NCBI GenBank assembly: GCA_030454225.1
Contig: JAKDRW010000006.1
Location: 1 to 60,422 of the forward strand
Source: Vreelandella subglaciescola
Lineage (GTDB): Bacteria; Pseudomonadota; Gammaproteobacteria; Pseudomonadales; Halomonadaceae
Reading direction: 5' to 3'
Length of the DNA stretch: 60,422 bases
Below the pieces are notes generated by a model. That model was not told where the DNA came from. It worked only from the letters and a program-made list of their open reading frames with translations, and did not search any database. Below are positions 9,346-17,561 of the stretch, piece by piece. A program made the translations under genes and the position numbers. Position 1 is the first letter of the stretch. Every line of letters starts with the position of its first letter.

Positions 9346-10128
9346 TTAGCCTTTTGTCAGAGAGCGCAGGGTGGGAAACTGGCGAAAGGTATCTTTCAGG
9401 TCTAAATCGCGACTCGTGCGATCCAGCACCGCAAGTGCCGCCTGGGCCGCTGGCTCGGGCTGGCGCAACCGAATTGCTTCCATCACATGGCGATGCCGCT
9501 CCAGACTGTCGTTTAGTTCGCCGGCGTTGCGGTTGGATTTTTCTACCAGCATCGCAATGGCCGGCTTAAGCACATGGCTGATCTGTGACCAGATTAAATT
9601 ATGCGACGCCGCGAAAATTGCCTCATGAAACGCTACATCATATTGATCATGGGTCTGCCCCTGCCAGCACAGGTCATCATGCTCAAGTGTGCGAATCATG
9701 CCCTCGTAAGCATTTTCAATGACGAGGAGGTCCGCCGCCGTAGCATGCCGCGCCGCGAGGCTCGCCACAAAGGGCTCCACCGCTACGCGAAAGGAAAAAA
9801 TCTCCTTTTGGATCAATGCATTGGATCTGGCAAAGCGTGCCATCCAGTCGCTTACCCGGGGGTCAAGCAGATGCCACTCCTGAAGCTCTCGCACCCGGGT
9901 GCCTTGCCCTGAAATACGGGTCAGCAGTCCTGCTGCTACCAGCGTCTGAAAGGCACTGCGTACCGTGCTACGGCTAACGCCAAACTGCGCGCACAAATCC
10001 AGCTCTTTAGGCACAAAGCTCCCAGGAGCGTACTGCCCGCTGAAGATAGCCTCTGCTAAATAGTCGGCAATATCAGCGCACGGCTGGCACGCTGAGCGTT
10101 GCTGAAAACTGGCCGAAGAATGACTCAT
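9346..10128 (-). CDS. Second FadR-family (GntR) regulator of the sugar cluster
   Basis: A 260-residue regulator with the winged helix PKELDLCAQFGVSRSTVRSAFQTL and a C-terminal FCD domain with HEAIFAASHN. It is clearly paralogous to the regulator at 2151-2915. The frame is open to 10191, but the start is placed at ATG 10128: AGGA lies seven bases upstream of it, and the longer version would run through the operator palindrome at 10168-10180. It is upstream of and co-directional with the symporter gene, so control of uptake is the likely role, possibly by cross-binding the dgoR operator. Effector unknown. Confidence 0.83.
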   Translation of the reverse strand: MSHSSASFQQRSACQPCADIADYLAEAIFSGQYAPGSFVPKELDLCAQFGVSRSTVRSAFQTLVAAGLLTRISGQGTRVRELQEWHLLDPRVSDWMARFARSNALIQKEIFSFRVAVEPFVASLAARHATAADLLVIENAYEGMIRTLEHDDLCWQGQTHDQYDVAFHEAIFAASHNLIWSQISHVLKPAIAMLVEKSNRNAGELNDSLERHRHVMEAIRLRQPEPAAQAALAVLDRTSRDLDLKDTFRQFPTLRSLTKG

Positions 10129-10167
10129 AAATAGTCCTGAAGCGTGTAAGGCCACATAGCTTGTGCT

Positions 10168-10180
10168 TATGTCGGACATA
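10168..10180. promoter_or_regulatory. Palindrome TATGTC-G-GACATA, operator of the second FadR-type regulator
   Basis: A perfect 13-base inverted repeat about 40 bases upstream of the chosen start at 10128. It has the same arms as the 19-base palindrome before dgoR, implying that the two paralogous regulators recognise the same or overlapping sites. Confidence 0.7.
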
Positions 10181-10335
10181 GTATCAGGCAAGAAAAGTCA
10201 TACTGCCGTTAATCTTTCGTCTACCCATCTATACAGTTGACTGATGAACAACAGGAAGGATTACGAAAACAGGAGAAGAGGCACGGATAAGGGTAGCGCA
10301 ATGATCAGCGCCGCGCGGCTTTCTAGGCTGTAAAT

Positions 10336-11436
10336 TTAAGTTAATGAGTCGCAACAGGATTCCAAGGGCGTTTTGCCCGACTCCTGGAACTTGACCCAGC
10401 GTCCGTGATAATCGCTGTCGAGCCCTTTTTCGAGCAGCAGCATGACCTCAATCGCCTCGCTGGGCGTTACCGGAGACGGCGTACCTTTTTGCAAGGCCGC
10501 GGCAATGCCGGCATAAAAAGCGCAATAATCGCCGGGTATTGCCGTTACCGCTCGATCAACCAGCGTGTTTTTCCCCTCATCAAGCCGTAAGCCGCCAGGG
10601 GAAGGATCCAGGCCCCAATAGGGCGTTGGCGCGCGGCCCTGCCTGAGCCAGGCTTCTTGAGGGTCGAGTCCGTAGGTGACATAGCTACCTCGAGTGCCGT
10701 GGACGCGAAAGCGCGGCGTCGGTTCAGCGACTAAAGAGCCCGCTGAGAGTGAGACGCGCAAACGATCGTATTTCAGCAAGACAAAGAAATGATCGTCCAC
10801 CTCGGCACCGTCGCGCATAGTTACCAGATCCAGCAGGATTTCCCGAGGCATGCCGAATAGCGCGCGCGCTTGATCCAGCAAATGAGGCCCCAAGTCGTAC
10901 CATATGCCAGCGCCCGGCTGGCTCTGGTCGCGCCACTGATCGGTAACACTCGGCCAGAAGCGATCGAAGCGCGACTCCAGCGACACCACTCGCCCTAATG
11001 TCTCTGCCTCGAGCATGGCTTTGAGCGTCAAAAAATCGCTGTCCCAGCGGCGATTGTGAAACACGCTAAGTAGCCGACGCGCCGCACTCGCTTGCGCTTC
11101 AAGCTGGCGGGCCTCGGCAAGCGTTAGCGTAAAAGGCTTGTCCACGACGACGTGCTTGCCCGCCTCGATAGCTGCCTGCGCAGTGTCAAAGTGGGTAGCG
11201 TTAGGGGTCGCAATCACCACCAGATCGATAGCATCGCGTTCCAGCAGGTCTTCCAGACGGCGCAACACCTCCACGCCGGGTAAATCGCGCAACACACGTT
11301 CGGCATTGCGACTCACCACGGCGGTGAGATCGAGCTCCGTACACGCCTGAATAAGCGGCGCATGGAAGGTACGTCCGGCCATCCCGTAGCCGATCAGCCC
11401 TACGTTGAGTTTTTCAGAGCCTGACGCTGATGGCAC
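10336..11436 (-). CDS. Gfo/Idh/MocA-family NAD(P)-dependent oxidoreductase
   Basis: Soluble two-domain dehydrogenase of about 366 residues. The Rossmann motif VGLIGYGMAGRTFHAPLI is followed by ATPNATHFD, the catalytic-lysine motif VVVDKPF, and HNRRWDSDF and GPHLLDQA in the C-terminal domain. This pattern matches E. coli YdgJ-type oxidoreductases acting on sugars or inositols. The frame extends to a TTG at 11505, but that stretch encodes only a short tandem repeat; the GTG at 11436, with AGGAG ten bases upstream, gives the family length, and GTG 11445 is an alternative. Placement beside the galactose genes suggests a sugar substrate, but the reaction is unknown; it could be a second aldose dehydrogenase. 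Confidence 0.85.
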   Translation of the reverse strand: MPSASGSEKLNVGLIGYGMAGRTFHAPLIQACTELDLTAVVSRNAERVLRDLPGVEVLRRLEDLLERDAIDLVVIATPNATHFDTAQAAIEAGKHVVVDKPFTLTLAEARQLEAQASAARRLLSVFHNRRWDSDFLTLKAMLEAETLGRVVSLESRFDRFWPSVTDQWRDQSQPGAGIWYDLGPHLLDQARALFGMPREILLDLVTMRDGAEVDDHFFVLLKYDRLRVSLSAGSLVAEPTPRFRVHGTRGSYVTYGLDPQEAWLRQGRAPTPYWGLDPSPGGLRLDEGKNTLVDRAVTAIPGDYCAFYAGIAAALQKGTPSPVTPSEAIEVMLLLEKGLDSDYHGRWVKFQESGKTPLESCCDSLT

Positions 11437-11449
11437 TTTTGGCACGCTC

Positions 11450-11485
11450 CTTTTATCCGCCCTGTTTATCCGCCTGTTTATCCGC
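11450..11485. repeat. Three tandem copies of a 12-base repeat upstream of the Gfo/Idh gene
   Basis: The plus strand reads CTTTTATCCGC, then CTGTTTATCCGC twice. The array ends just before the chosen ribosome-binding site of the oxidoreductase (minus strand). It may tune translation or bind a regulator. Confidence 0.6.
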
Positions 11486-11552
11486 CACACTACGTTAAAT
11501 GACAAGATCGACGCAGAAAATGCCCCAAGTGTCTTTTCAACGGTCCCGTAGG

Positions 11553-11753
11553 CTATTCTGACGACTTATAAAACTCATCCACTTCTTTCTGGGCTTCTTC
11601 GCGTGCCAGGCCGTGGCGCTCCTGCACTTTGCCGATCAACTTGTCGCGCTCGCCGGCGACAACGTCAAGGTCGTCATCGGTCAGCTTGCCCCAACGCTTT
11701 CTGGCTTCACCCTTTAGCTGTTTCCAATTGCCTTTTACCTGATCATCATTCAT
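11553..11753 (-). CDS. CsbD-family stress protein
   Basis: A 66-residue, highly charged, hydrophilic protein of the CsbD/YjbJ family. The signature is the N-terminal NDDQVKGNWKQLKGEARKRWGKLTDDDL, ending in a helix EEAQKEVDEFY. Members accumulate in general stress or osmotic stress; the molecular role is not known. ATG 11753 follows a good AGGAG site. It stands alone between the Gfo/Idh gene and a divergent aldo-keto reductase. Confidence 0.9.
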   Translation of the reverse strand: MNDDQVKGNWKQLKGEARKRWGKLTDDDLDVVAGERDKLIGKVQERHGLAREEAQKEVDEFYKSSE

Positions 11754-11955
11754 GGCGTACTCCTAGTTGTGTGACTAGCCGGATATTTACCAGTCTACCG
11801 CTATCAAACTAGCAGCAAGCCTCGCAGTTTGCATAGTCCGACGTTGGTCCCTTGCGCCAGCTCAGGTATCAGGCGGCAGCGGCGTACGGTTTTTTCTCTG
11901 CTGCCCTCGGCGCATAATGCAGTCAATATACCCCCAAACGGCCAGGAGACACGCC

Positions 11956-12984
11956 ATGCGCTATACGCCCAGCGAACAACGCTACGAACAGATGCCCTAC
12001 CGTCGCTGCGGCAACAGCGGGCTGAAGCTGCCAGCGATTTCGCTCGGCCTGTGGCAGAACTTCGGCGAGAACGCGCACCCCGATAACGCCCGGGCGATTT
12101 GCCGCACCGCCTTTGACCACGGCATTACCCACTTTGATCTGGCCAATAACTATGGCCCGCCGCCGGGCAGCGCCGAGGCACTGTTTGGGCGCATCCTCAA
12201 AACCGATTTTGCCGGCCTGCGCGACGAAATGGTGATTTCCACCAAAGCGGGTTACTACATGCATCCCGGCCCCTACGGCGAATGGGGTAGCCGCAAGTAT
12301 CTGCTTTCAAGCCTCGACCGCAGCCTTGAGCGGCTGGGTACCGACTATGTGGATATCTTTTATTCCCACCGCTTTGACCCGGAGACGCCGCTGGAAGAAA
12401 CCATGGGCGCGCTCGATCAGGCCGTGCGTCAGGGCAAGGCGCTGTACGCGGGGATTTCTTCCTATAACACCCAACGCACCCGCGAGGCGGTAGCTATTCT
12501 GCGTGAGCTGGGCACGCCGTGTTTGATTCACCAGCCGAGCTATTCGCTGGTCAACCGCTGGATAGAAGACGACGGGCTGCTGGACACGCTGGACGAGCTG
12601 GGCATGGGTTCGATTGTGTTCTCGCCGCTGGCGCAAGGGCTTTTGACCGGCAAGTATTTGCAGGGCATTCCCGAGGGCAGCCGCGCCGACTGGAGCCAAA
12701 GCATCCACGACGGGCACCTTTCCGCCGAGAACCTGGAAAACGTGCGTGCCTTGAACGCCATTGCCGAACGCCGCGGCCAGAGCCTTGCACAAATGGCCAT
12801 TGCCTGGGTACTACGCAGCGGGCGGGTAACGTCAGCGCTGATCGGCGCCAGCCGCCCGGAACAGGTGATCGACTGCGTCGGCGCGCTAAACACCCCGGAC
12901 TTTACTGCCGACGAGCTGGCCGAGATCGACCATTATGCGGTAGAAGGCGGGGTTAACCTCTGGGCGCCGTCGTCGCAGGCGTAA
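11956..12984 (+). CDS. YghZ-like aldo-keto reductase (L-glyceraldehyde 3-phosphate reductase type)
   Basis: Cytoplasmic NADPH-dependent reductase of 342 residues. The aldo-keto reductase tetrad is visible: Asp and Tyr in FDLANNYG, Lys in STKAGYYMHPGPYGE, and His in IFYSHRFDP. The C-terminal GASRPEQV segment binds the 2'-phosphate. The family (AKR14, E. coli YghZ, 346 residues) detoxifies methylglyoxal and reduces L-glyceraldehyde 3-phosphate. ATG 11956 has AGGAG eight bases upstream; an upstream ATG at 11917 lacks one. A DUF3565 gene follows 13 bases later and is probably cotranscribed. Confidence 0.9.
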   Translation: MRYTPSEQRYEQMPYRRCGNSGLKLPAISLGLWQNFGENAHPDNARAICRTAFDHGITHFDLANNYGPPPGSAEALFGRILKTDFAGLRDEMVISTKAGYYMHPGPYGEWGSRKYLLSSLDRSLERLGTDYVDIFYSHRFDPETPLEETMGALDQAVRQGKALYAGISSYNTQRTREAVAILRELGTPCLIHQPSYSLVNRWIEDDGLLDTLDELGMGSIVFSPLAQGLLTGKYLQGIPEGSRADWSQSIHDGHLSAENLENVRALNAIAERRGQSLAQMAIAWVLRSGRVTSALIGASRPEQVIDCVGALNTPDFTADELAEIDHYAVEGGVNLWAPSSQA

Positions 12985-12997
12985 GCAAGAGGTTTTC

Positions 12998-13216
12998 ATG
13001 CAGCAACCGATTGTCGGCTACCATAAGGATGAGGAAGACCACTGGGTGGCCGAACTTGCCTGCGGGCATAACCAGCACGTGCGCCACCAGCCGCCGTGGA
13101 CCGAGCGGCCCTGGGTGATGACCGAAGCCGGCCGCCGCTCGCGGCTGGGGCTCGAACTTGGCTGTGTAAAGTGTGATCGCGGCGAGCCCCGCGACTGGCA
13201 CGCTTCCGACACCTGA
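12998..13216 (+). CDS. DUF3565 family protein
   Basis: A small 72-residue cytoplasmic protein. It carries a conserved HKDEEDHWVAELACGHNQHVRH stretch (read in two parts: HKDEEDHWVAELACGH and NQHVRH), the PPWTERPWV segment and a C-terminal CVKC pair, together suggesting a metal-binding fold. The family has no known function. It follows the aldo-keto reductase by 13 bases and converges on arsB. Confidence 0.85.
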   Translation: MQQPIVGYHKDEEDHWVAELACGHNQHVRHQPPWTERPWVMTEAGRRSRLGLELGCVKCDRGEPRDWHASDT

Positions 13217-13219
13217 CGG

Positions 13220-14533
13220 CTATCCCGCCGGCGTCACCGCCGGCAGCCAGAATGCCAGCGCCAGCAGAGTGGCCAGCAATACCGGCGTGGTGATGACCAC
13301 GCCGACCTTCATGTACTGCCCCCAGCTGATGCGATAGCCCTTGCCCGCCAGCACGTGCAGCCACAATAGCGTGGCGAGGCTGCCGATGGGGGTAAACTTG
13401 GGCCCCAGATCATTGCCGACAACGTTGGCGTAGACCATCAGCTCCCGGGTCAACGCCGGCACCTGCGCCTGATCGATCGCCAGCGCGCCGATCAGCGTGG
13501 CCGGCATGTTATTCATGATGGACGCCAGCAGCGCAGCGGCAAACCCCGTGCCCAGCGTGGCGATGATGTCGCCCTGGCGTGACAGCCATTCCAGCATGCC
13601 CGACGTTGATGCCGTCAGCCAGGCGTTGCCCAGCCCGTACACCACCAGATACATCCCCAATGAAAACAGCACGATCTGCCACGGGGCATTTTTCACTACC
13701 CTGCCCAACGCGATCACACGCGGCCTGCCCGGTGCCCAGACGCGTCCGGCAATGGCGATCAACACCAGCGCCGCCGCGCCCATGGTGACGCTGAACGGCA
13801 GTGGCCAGCGGGCAGTCATAAACAGCGCAGCCAGCAACAGGCCCAACAGCGGAAACGCCGCGCGAAACACGTAGTGATCGCGGATGGCGCTGGCCGGTGC
13901 TTCCAGCCGGGTGACGTCGTAGCGCGGCGGAATATCGTGGCGAAAGTAGACGCCCAGCACCGCAAGCGTAGCGCCAAGCGACACCAGGTTCACCGGCACC
14001 ATCACTTGGGCGTAGCGATCGAAACCGATGTCAAAGTAGTTCGCGCTGACGATGTTGACGAGGTTGGAAATCACCAGCGGCAGGCTGGTGGTATCGGCCA
14101 CAAAGCCGGTCGCAATAATGAACGCCAGCGCCGCAGCGGGGGTGAACGACAGCCGCAGCAGAATCGCCACCACAATGGGCGTGAGCAGAAGTGCGGCGCC
14201 GTCGTTGGCAAACGTCGAGGCAATCAGCGCACCCAGCAACACAATCAGCGGAAACAGCAGCCGCCCGCGTCCGTTGCCCCAGCGGGCAATATGCAGCGCC
14301 GCCCAGGCGAAAAAACCGGCCTCATCGAGTATCAGCGAGATAATGATCAGCGCGACAAAGGTAAAGGTGGCGTCCCAGACGATGCCCCACACCACGGCCA
14401 CGTCTGCCCAGCTGACCACGCCGGCAGCCAGCGCCACCGCCGCGCCGCCCAGCGCGCTGACTCCGATACCCAGCCCCCGGGGCTGCCAGATCACCAGCGT
14501 TAACGTGGCTACAAATATCGCCAGCGCGAGCAT
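13220..14533 (-). CDS. arsB: Arsenite efflux pump ArsB
   Basis: Inner-membrane protein of 437 residues, close to the 429 of E. coli ArsB, with about 12 hydrophobic segments. It extrudes arsenite or antimonite. Family landmarks are the N-terminal IWQPRGLGIG, STFANDGAALLLTPIV, the SLPLVISNLVNIVSANYF segment and NNMPATLIGALAI, with NVVGNDLGPKFTPIGSLATLLWLH near the end (quoted here in part: GNDLGPKFTPIGS). A ribosome site AGGA lies nine bases before the ATG. It is the last gene of arsRC-arsH-arsB on the minus strand. Confidence 0.94.
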   Translation of the reverse strand: MLALAIFVATLTLVIWQPRGLGIGVSALGGAAVALAAGVVSWADVAVVWGIVWDATFTFVALIIISLILDEAGFFAWAALHIARWGNGRGRLLFPLIVLLGALIASTFANDGAALLLTPIVVAILLRLSFTPAAALAFIIATGFVADTTSLPLVISNLVNIVSANYFDIGFDRYAQVMVPVNLVSLGATLAVLGVYFRHDIPPRYDVTRLEAPASAIRDHYVFRAAFPLLGLLLAALFMTARWPLPFSVTMGAAALVLIAIAGRVWAPGRPRVIALGRVVKNAPWQIVLFSLGMYLVVYGLGNAWLTASTSGMLEWLSRQGDIIATLGTGFAAALLASIMNNMPATLIGALAIDQAQVPALTRELMVYANVVGNDLGPKFTPIGSLATLLWLHVLAGKGYRISWGQYMKVGVVITTPVLLATLLALAFWLPAVTPAG

Positions 14534-14584
14534 ACGGTCTTGTCCTTTTATCCGTTGCGGGAAAAACGTGAGCTAAGCGGCATC

Positions 14585-15301
14585 TTAGTGTGCGGTCTGG
14601 TTAACGCGCCGGGACACTTCCTCGGCGCTTTCCACGCGCTCGGAGTAGCGGTCGGTCAGGTAGGCCGCGCGCCCGCGGGTCAGCCAGGTGAATTTCACCA
14701 GTTCTTCGCAGACGTCGACGATGCGATGATAAAGCGGTGACGGCTTCATTCTGCCGGCGTCATCGAACTCGTTAAACGCCTTGGGTACCGACGACTGGTT
14801 GGGAATCGTCAACATCCGCATCCAGCGCCCCAACAGCCGCAGCTGGTTAACCGCGTTAAAGCTCTGGCTGCCGCCGCATACCTGCATCACGGCCAGCGTT
14901 TTGCCCTGGGTCGGTCGCACGCCGCCCAGCGCCAGCGGTATCCAGTCAATCTGGGCTTTCATCACGCTGGTCATCGCGCCGTGACGCTCGGGGCTGACCC
15001 AAACCATGCCTTCGCTCCACTCGGCCAGCTCGCGCAGCTCTTGCACCTTGGCGTGTTCAGCGCTGGTGTCATCGGGCAGCGGCAGGCCCGCGGGATCAAA
15101 GGTGCGCACTTCGCAGCCCAGATGATGCAGCAGCCGTCCCGCTTCTTCCGCCACCAGGCGCGAATACGAGCGCTCGCGCAAGGAGCCGTAAAGCACCAGA
15201 ATGCGCGGCGAATGGCGGGGATCGCCCTCGGCGGCCAGACGATCGATATCCAGCGGCTGAAACTGGTCGGGCTCGACGTGGTACAGCTCGTTAGCGCTCA
15301 T
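14585..15301 (-). CDS. arsH: Arsenical resistance flavoprotein ArsH
   Basis: An NADPH-dependent FMN reductase of 238 residues; ArsH enzymes oxidise trivalent organoarsenicals and reduce quinones. The flavodoxin-like FMN-binding motif [11 protein letters not shown], the [20 protein letters not shown] segment and the [13 protein letters not shown] tail are characteristic. Its ATG overlaps the stop of the arsC part by four bases (ATGA), so it is translationally coupled to it; arsB follows 51 bases downstream. Confidence 0.95.
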   Translation of the reverse strand: MSANELYHVEPDQFQPLDIDRLAAEGDPRHSPRILVLYGSLRERSYSRLVAEEAGRLLHHLGCEVRTFDPAGLPLPDDTSAEHAKVQELRELAEWSEGMVWVSPERHGAMTSVMKAQIDWIPLALGGVRPTQGKTLAVMQVCGGSQSFNAVNQLRLLGRWMRMLTIPNQSSVPKAFNEFDDAGRMKPSPLYHRIVDVCEELVKFTWLTRGRAAYLTDRYSERVESAEEVSRRVNQTAH

Positions 15302-16068
15302 TGGGCCTCCTGCTCGCCGCGTTTTTCAGCCAAGCTGACGGTCTCGCCGTTTTCCTTGGTGAAGGTTTCAACCGGCGTTGCCAGCAGCCCAAGCACCGCC
15401 TCGGAGGGACGGCACAGGCGCGTGCCTTTGGGCGTCACCACGATCGGGCGGTTGATCAGCAGCGGATGCTCGAACATGGCGGCGATCAGCGCGTCATCGT
15501 CGAGCGCGGGAACGTCCAGCTTCAGCTCGTCAAACGGCGTGCCCTTGCAGCGCAGCAGCTCGCGCGGCGAGATCTGCATGGCCGCCATCAGCTCGACCAG
15601 CTTCTGCCGCGACGGCGGCGTTTTCAGATACTCGATGACGTGGGGCTCTTCGCCGGACTGGCGCATCATCGCCAGCGTATTGCGCGAGGTGCCGCAAGCG
15701 GGGTTGTGGTATATAACGCTGGTCATGGGCGTGTCTCCTTGCAAGGGCGCCGGGCCGGAAACGTCCGGCGCACAGCGCTGCGGGTCACCGGCGCAGCAGT
15801 CGCGCACCAGAAAATCGAGGGTCTCGTTGAGACCTTCCAGCCGAGCGCGATAGATAATCGAGCGGCTTTGGCGTCGGGAGATAACCAGCCCGGCGCGCTG
15901 CAGCGTGGCCAGGTGCGCCGACATCGTATTATGGGGCACACCCTGCTGACGGGCGATGTCGCCTGCCGATAGCCCGTCGGGCTCATGGCGCACCAGCAGG
16001 CGAAACGCATCAAGCCGCGTGGGCTGCGAAAGCGCGGCGAGAACGTCGAGGGTTTTTATTTTGTCCAT
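15298..16068 (-). CDS. ArsR-ArsC fusion: arsenite-responsive repressor joined to arsenate reductase
   Basis: A single 256-residue frame. Residues 1-114 are an ArsR/SmtB winged-helix repressor (HTH around [17 protein letters not shown]) whose likely As(III) ligands are Cys91, Cys92 and Cys99 in [11 protein letters not shown], the C-terminal ligand type seen in Acidithiobacillus ferrooxidans ArsR rather than the E. coli helix-3 type. Residues 115-256 are a complete 142-residue glutaredoxin-dependent ArsC with the catalytic Cys in [11 protein letters not shown]. No stop separates them. ATG 16068 opens the repressor homology; upstream codons show none. A strong internal ribosome site before the ArsC ATG (15726) could yield free ArsC as well. 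ArsRC fusions are known in a few other bacteria. A sequencing error cannot explain the frame, since both halves are full length. Confidence 0.88.
   Translation of the reverse strand: MDKIKTLDVLAALSQPTRLDAFRLLVRHEPDGLSAGDIARQQGVPHNTMSAHLATLQRAGLVISRRQSRSIIYRARLEGLNETLDFLVRDCCAGDPQRCAPDVSGPAPLQGDTPMTSVIYHNPACGTSRNTLAMMRQSGEEPHVIEYLKTPPSRQKLVELMAAMQISPRELLRCKGTPFDELKLDVPALDDDALIAAMFEHPLLINRPIVVTPKGTRLCRPSEAVLGLLATPVETFTKENGETVSLAEKRGEQEAQ
15735..15740 (-). promoter_or_regulatory. Internal ribosome-binding site for free ArsC
   Basis: AAGGAG on the minus strand lies eight bases before the ATG at 15726, the first codon of the ArsC half. It allows a separate 142-residue ArsC to be made in addition to the fusion. 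Confidence 0.7.
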
Positions 16069-16069
16069 C

Positions 16070-16087
16070 TGTCTAGAATTACAGACA
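16070..16087. promoter_or_regulatory. Inverted repeat upstream of arsRC, possible ArsR operator
   Basis: TGTCT and AGACA are separated by eight bases, immediately upstream of the arsRC ATG. Autoregulatory ArsR sites are usually imperfect dyads in this position; the assignment is tentative. Confidence 0.4.
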
Positions 16088-16182
16088 CATAAACAAAACG
16101 CAATGCTTCCACGGCAAGCCACCGGCCGTGGCGAATGCTATGATACGCGCCCTGCTACTCCGTATACCGCAAGAATAGGCAC

Positions 16183-16428
16183 TTGAACCGTACTGACCTG
16201 CTCCGCGTGGCTGTTCAGCAAGCCAACCAGAACATCCGGGAGCCGCTTGCCGCTACCACCACGGCGACCCAGCACGTCAAGGCCGGCGTTGATGCCGCCA
16301 ACATTCTGGGTCACAGCGCGGCAATGACCGAAACCACCTTTGCCCTGATGCAAAATACCCAGCATAAGGCCGAGCTGCCCGTGACCGACCACAACCTTGC
16401 CAGTCCCGAGCAGCCGACCGACAGGTAA
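16183..16428 (+). CDS. Small protein of unknown family
   Basis: I do not recognise this 81-residue protein. It appears real because its third codon positions are consistently G or C like the neighbours, and a strong terminator follows 56 bases after the stop. The start would be a TTG with AATAGG just upstream; no in-frame ATG exists. It is mostly hydrophilic and helical, without signal peptide or membrane segment, with a central AGVDAANILGHSAAMTETTFALMQNT (quoted parts: AGVDAANILGH, TFALMQNT). It is divergent from arsRC, but nothing ties it to arsenic. Confidence 0.55.
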   Translation: MNRTDLLRVAVQQANQNIREPLAATTTATQHVKAGVDAANILGHSAAMTETTFALMQNTQHKAELPVTDHNLASPEQPTDR

Positions 16429-16483
16429 GCCATCTGCGCTAACCGTGCTCGCTGATCAACGCGAGTTGTCATGAAGCGCGAAA

Positions 16484-16524
16484 AAAAGCCCCGCCCTGCA
16501 GGTGATACGCAGGGCGGGGCTTTT
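16484..16524. terminator. Bidirectional intrinsic terminator
   Basis: A GC-rich stem, AAAAGCCCCGCCCTGC with GCAGGGCGGGGCTTTT, is flanked by an A-run on the left and a T-run on the right. It can end transcription of the small forward gene and of the reverse-strand dehydrogenase, whose stop is 24 bases away. Confidence 0.9.
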
Positions 16525-16547
16525 GCGTCCAGCGCACCATCATCGGT

Positions 16548-17561
16548 TCAAGCAAAGGTTTCAAGCACCACTTTGCCCTTGGCCGTGCCGGTCTCAATCA
16601 GCGCGTGGGCCTTGCGCATATTCTCTGCGTTAATCGGGCTTAGCACCGTGTTGAGCGTGGTGCGAATACGCCCGGCGTCGACTTCACCCGCCACGTAGTC
16701 AAGCAGCCGATGCTGTTCGATCATGTCCGGCGTCTTGAACATCGCGCGGGTAAACATGAACTCCCAATGCAGACTGGCCGCCTTGGTCTTCATGCCGGCC
16801 ATGGGCATCGGCAGCGTCGCGTCATCGATACTGACAATACCGCCCTGCGGGCGAATCAGCTCAACGGCGGCGTCCCAGTGGCGCATGTCGTTGAAAATCG
16901 CGATATGGTCAACGTGCTCGAATCCCAGCGCGCGCACCTGTTCCACCATGGGCTCGCGGTGGTTGACCACGTGATCGGCACCCAGTTCTTTAACCCAACG
17001 GGTGGTTTCGTCCCGCGAGGCGGTAGCGATAACGTCGAGCCCGGCCGCCTTGGCCAGCTGAATGCCGATGGAGCCCACGCCGCCGCCGGCGCCGATGATC
17101 AACAGGCTCTGGCCCTGATTCGCGCCGTCGCGATCAATGCCCAGCCGCTCGAAGAATGCTTCGTAGGCGGTGATCGTGGTCAGCGGCAGCGCGGCGGCCT
17201 CGGCAAAGCTCAGCGTCTTGGGCTTATTCCCGACAATACGCTCATCTACCCGCTGAAACTCGGCGTTGGAACCGGCGCGGGTCACATCACCGGCGTAGTA
17301 GACCTCATCACCGGGTTTGAACAGCGTCACCTCAGGGCCCACGGCCTCGACCACGCCGCTGGCGTCAAACCCCAGCACCCGGGGCGGATCTTCCACCTGC
17401 TCCTTGGGGCCACGGAGCTTGGTATCGACGGGATTGACCGACACGGCCTTGACCGCCACGAGCAAGTCCTGCCCCAGTGGCTCGGGCGTGGGGAGATCCA
17501 CATCCAAAAACGCCTCGGGATTCTCCACGGGAAGATAATGCGTCAACGCAACGGCTTTCAT
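16548..17561 (-). CDS. Zinc-type alcohol dehydrogenase-like / quinone oxidoreductase family protein
   Basis: A medium-chain dehydrogenase/reductase of 337 residues. It has a GroES-like N-terminal half (SVNPVDTKLRG, LGFDASGVVEAVG) and a Rossmann half with the NADPH motif IGAGGGVGSIGIQLAK and the ELGADHVVNH strand end. The structural-zinc cysteines are lacking, so it resembles the zinc-independent quinone-oxidoreductase branch (adh_fam_1 type). Substrate unknown; likely aldehydes or enones. Upstream is a 490-base AT-rich intergenic region. Confidence 0.88.
   Translation of the reverse strand: MKAVALTHYLPVENPEAFLDVDLPTPEPLGQDLLVAVKAVSVNPVDTKLRGPKEQVEDPPRVLGFDASGVVEAVGPEVTLFKPGDEVYYAGDVTRAGSNAEFQRVDERIVGNKPKTLSFAEAAALPLTTITAYEAFFERLGIDRDGANQGQSLLIIGAGGGVGSIGIQLAKAAGLDVIATASRDETTRWVKELGADHVVNHREPMVEQVRALGFEHVDHIAIFNDMRHWDAAVELIRPQGGIVSIDDATLPMPMAGMKTKAASLHWEFMFTRAMFKTPDMIEQHRLLDYVAGEVDAGRIRTTLNTVLSPINAENMRKAHALIETGTAKGKVVLETFA

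Noticed and set aside
10129-10191. The longer N terminus of the second FadR-type regulator
   Set aside because: It would place the operator palindrome inside the coding sequence, and the ATG at 10128 has its own ribosome site and fits the paralogue's length.
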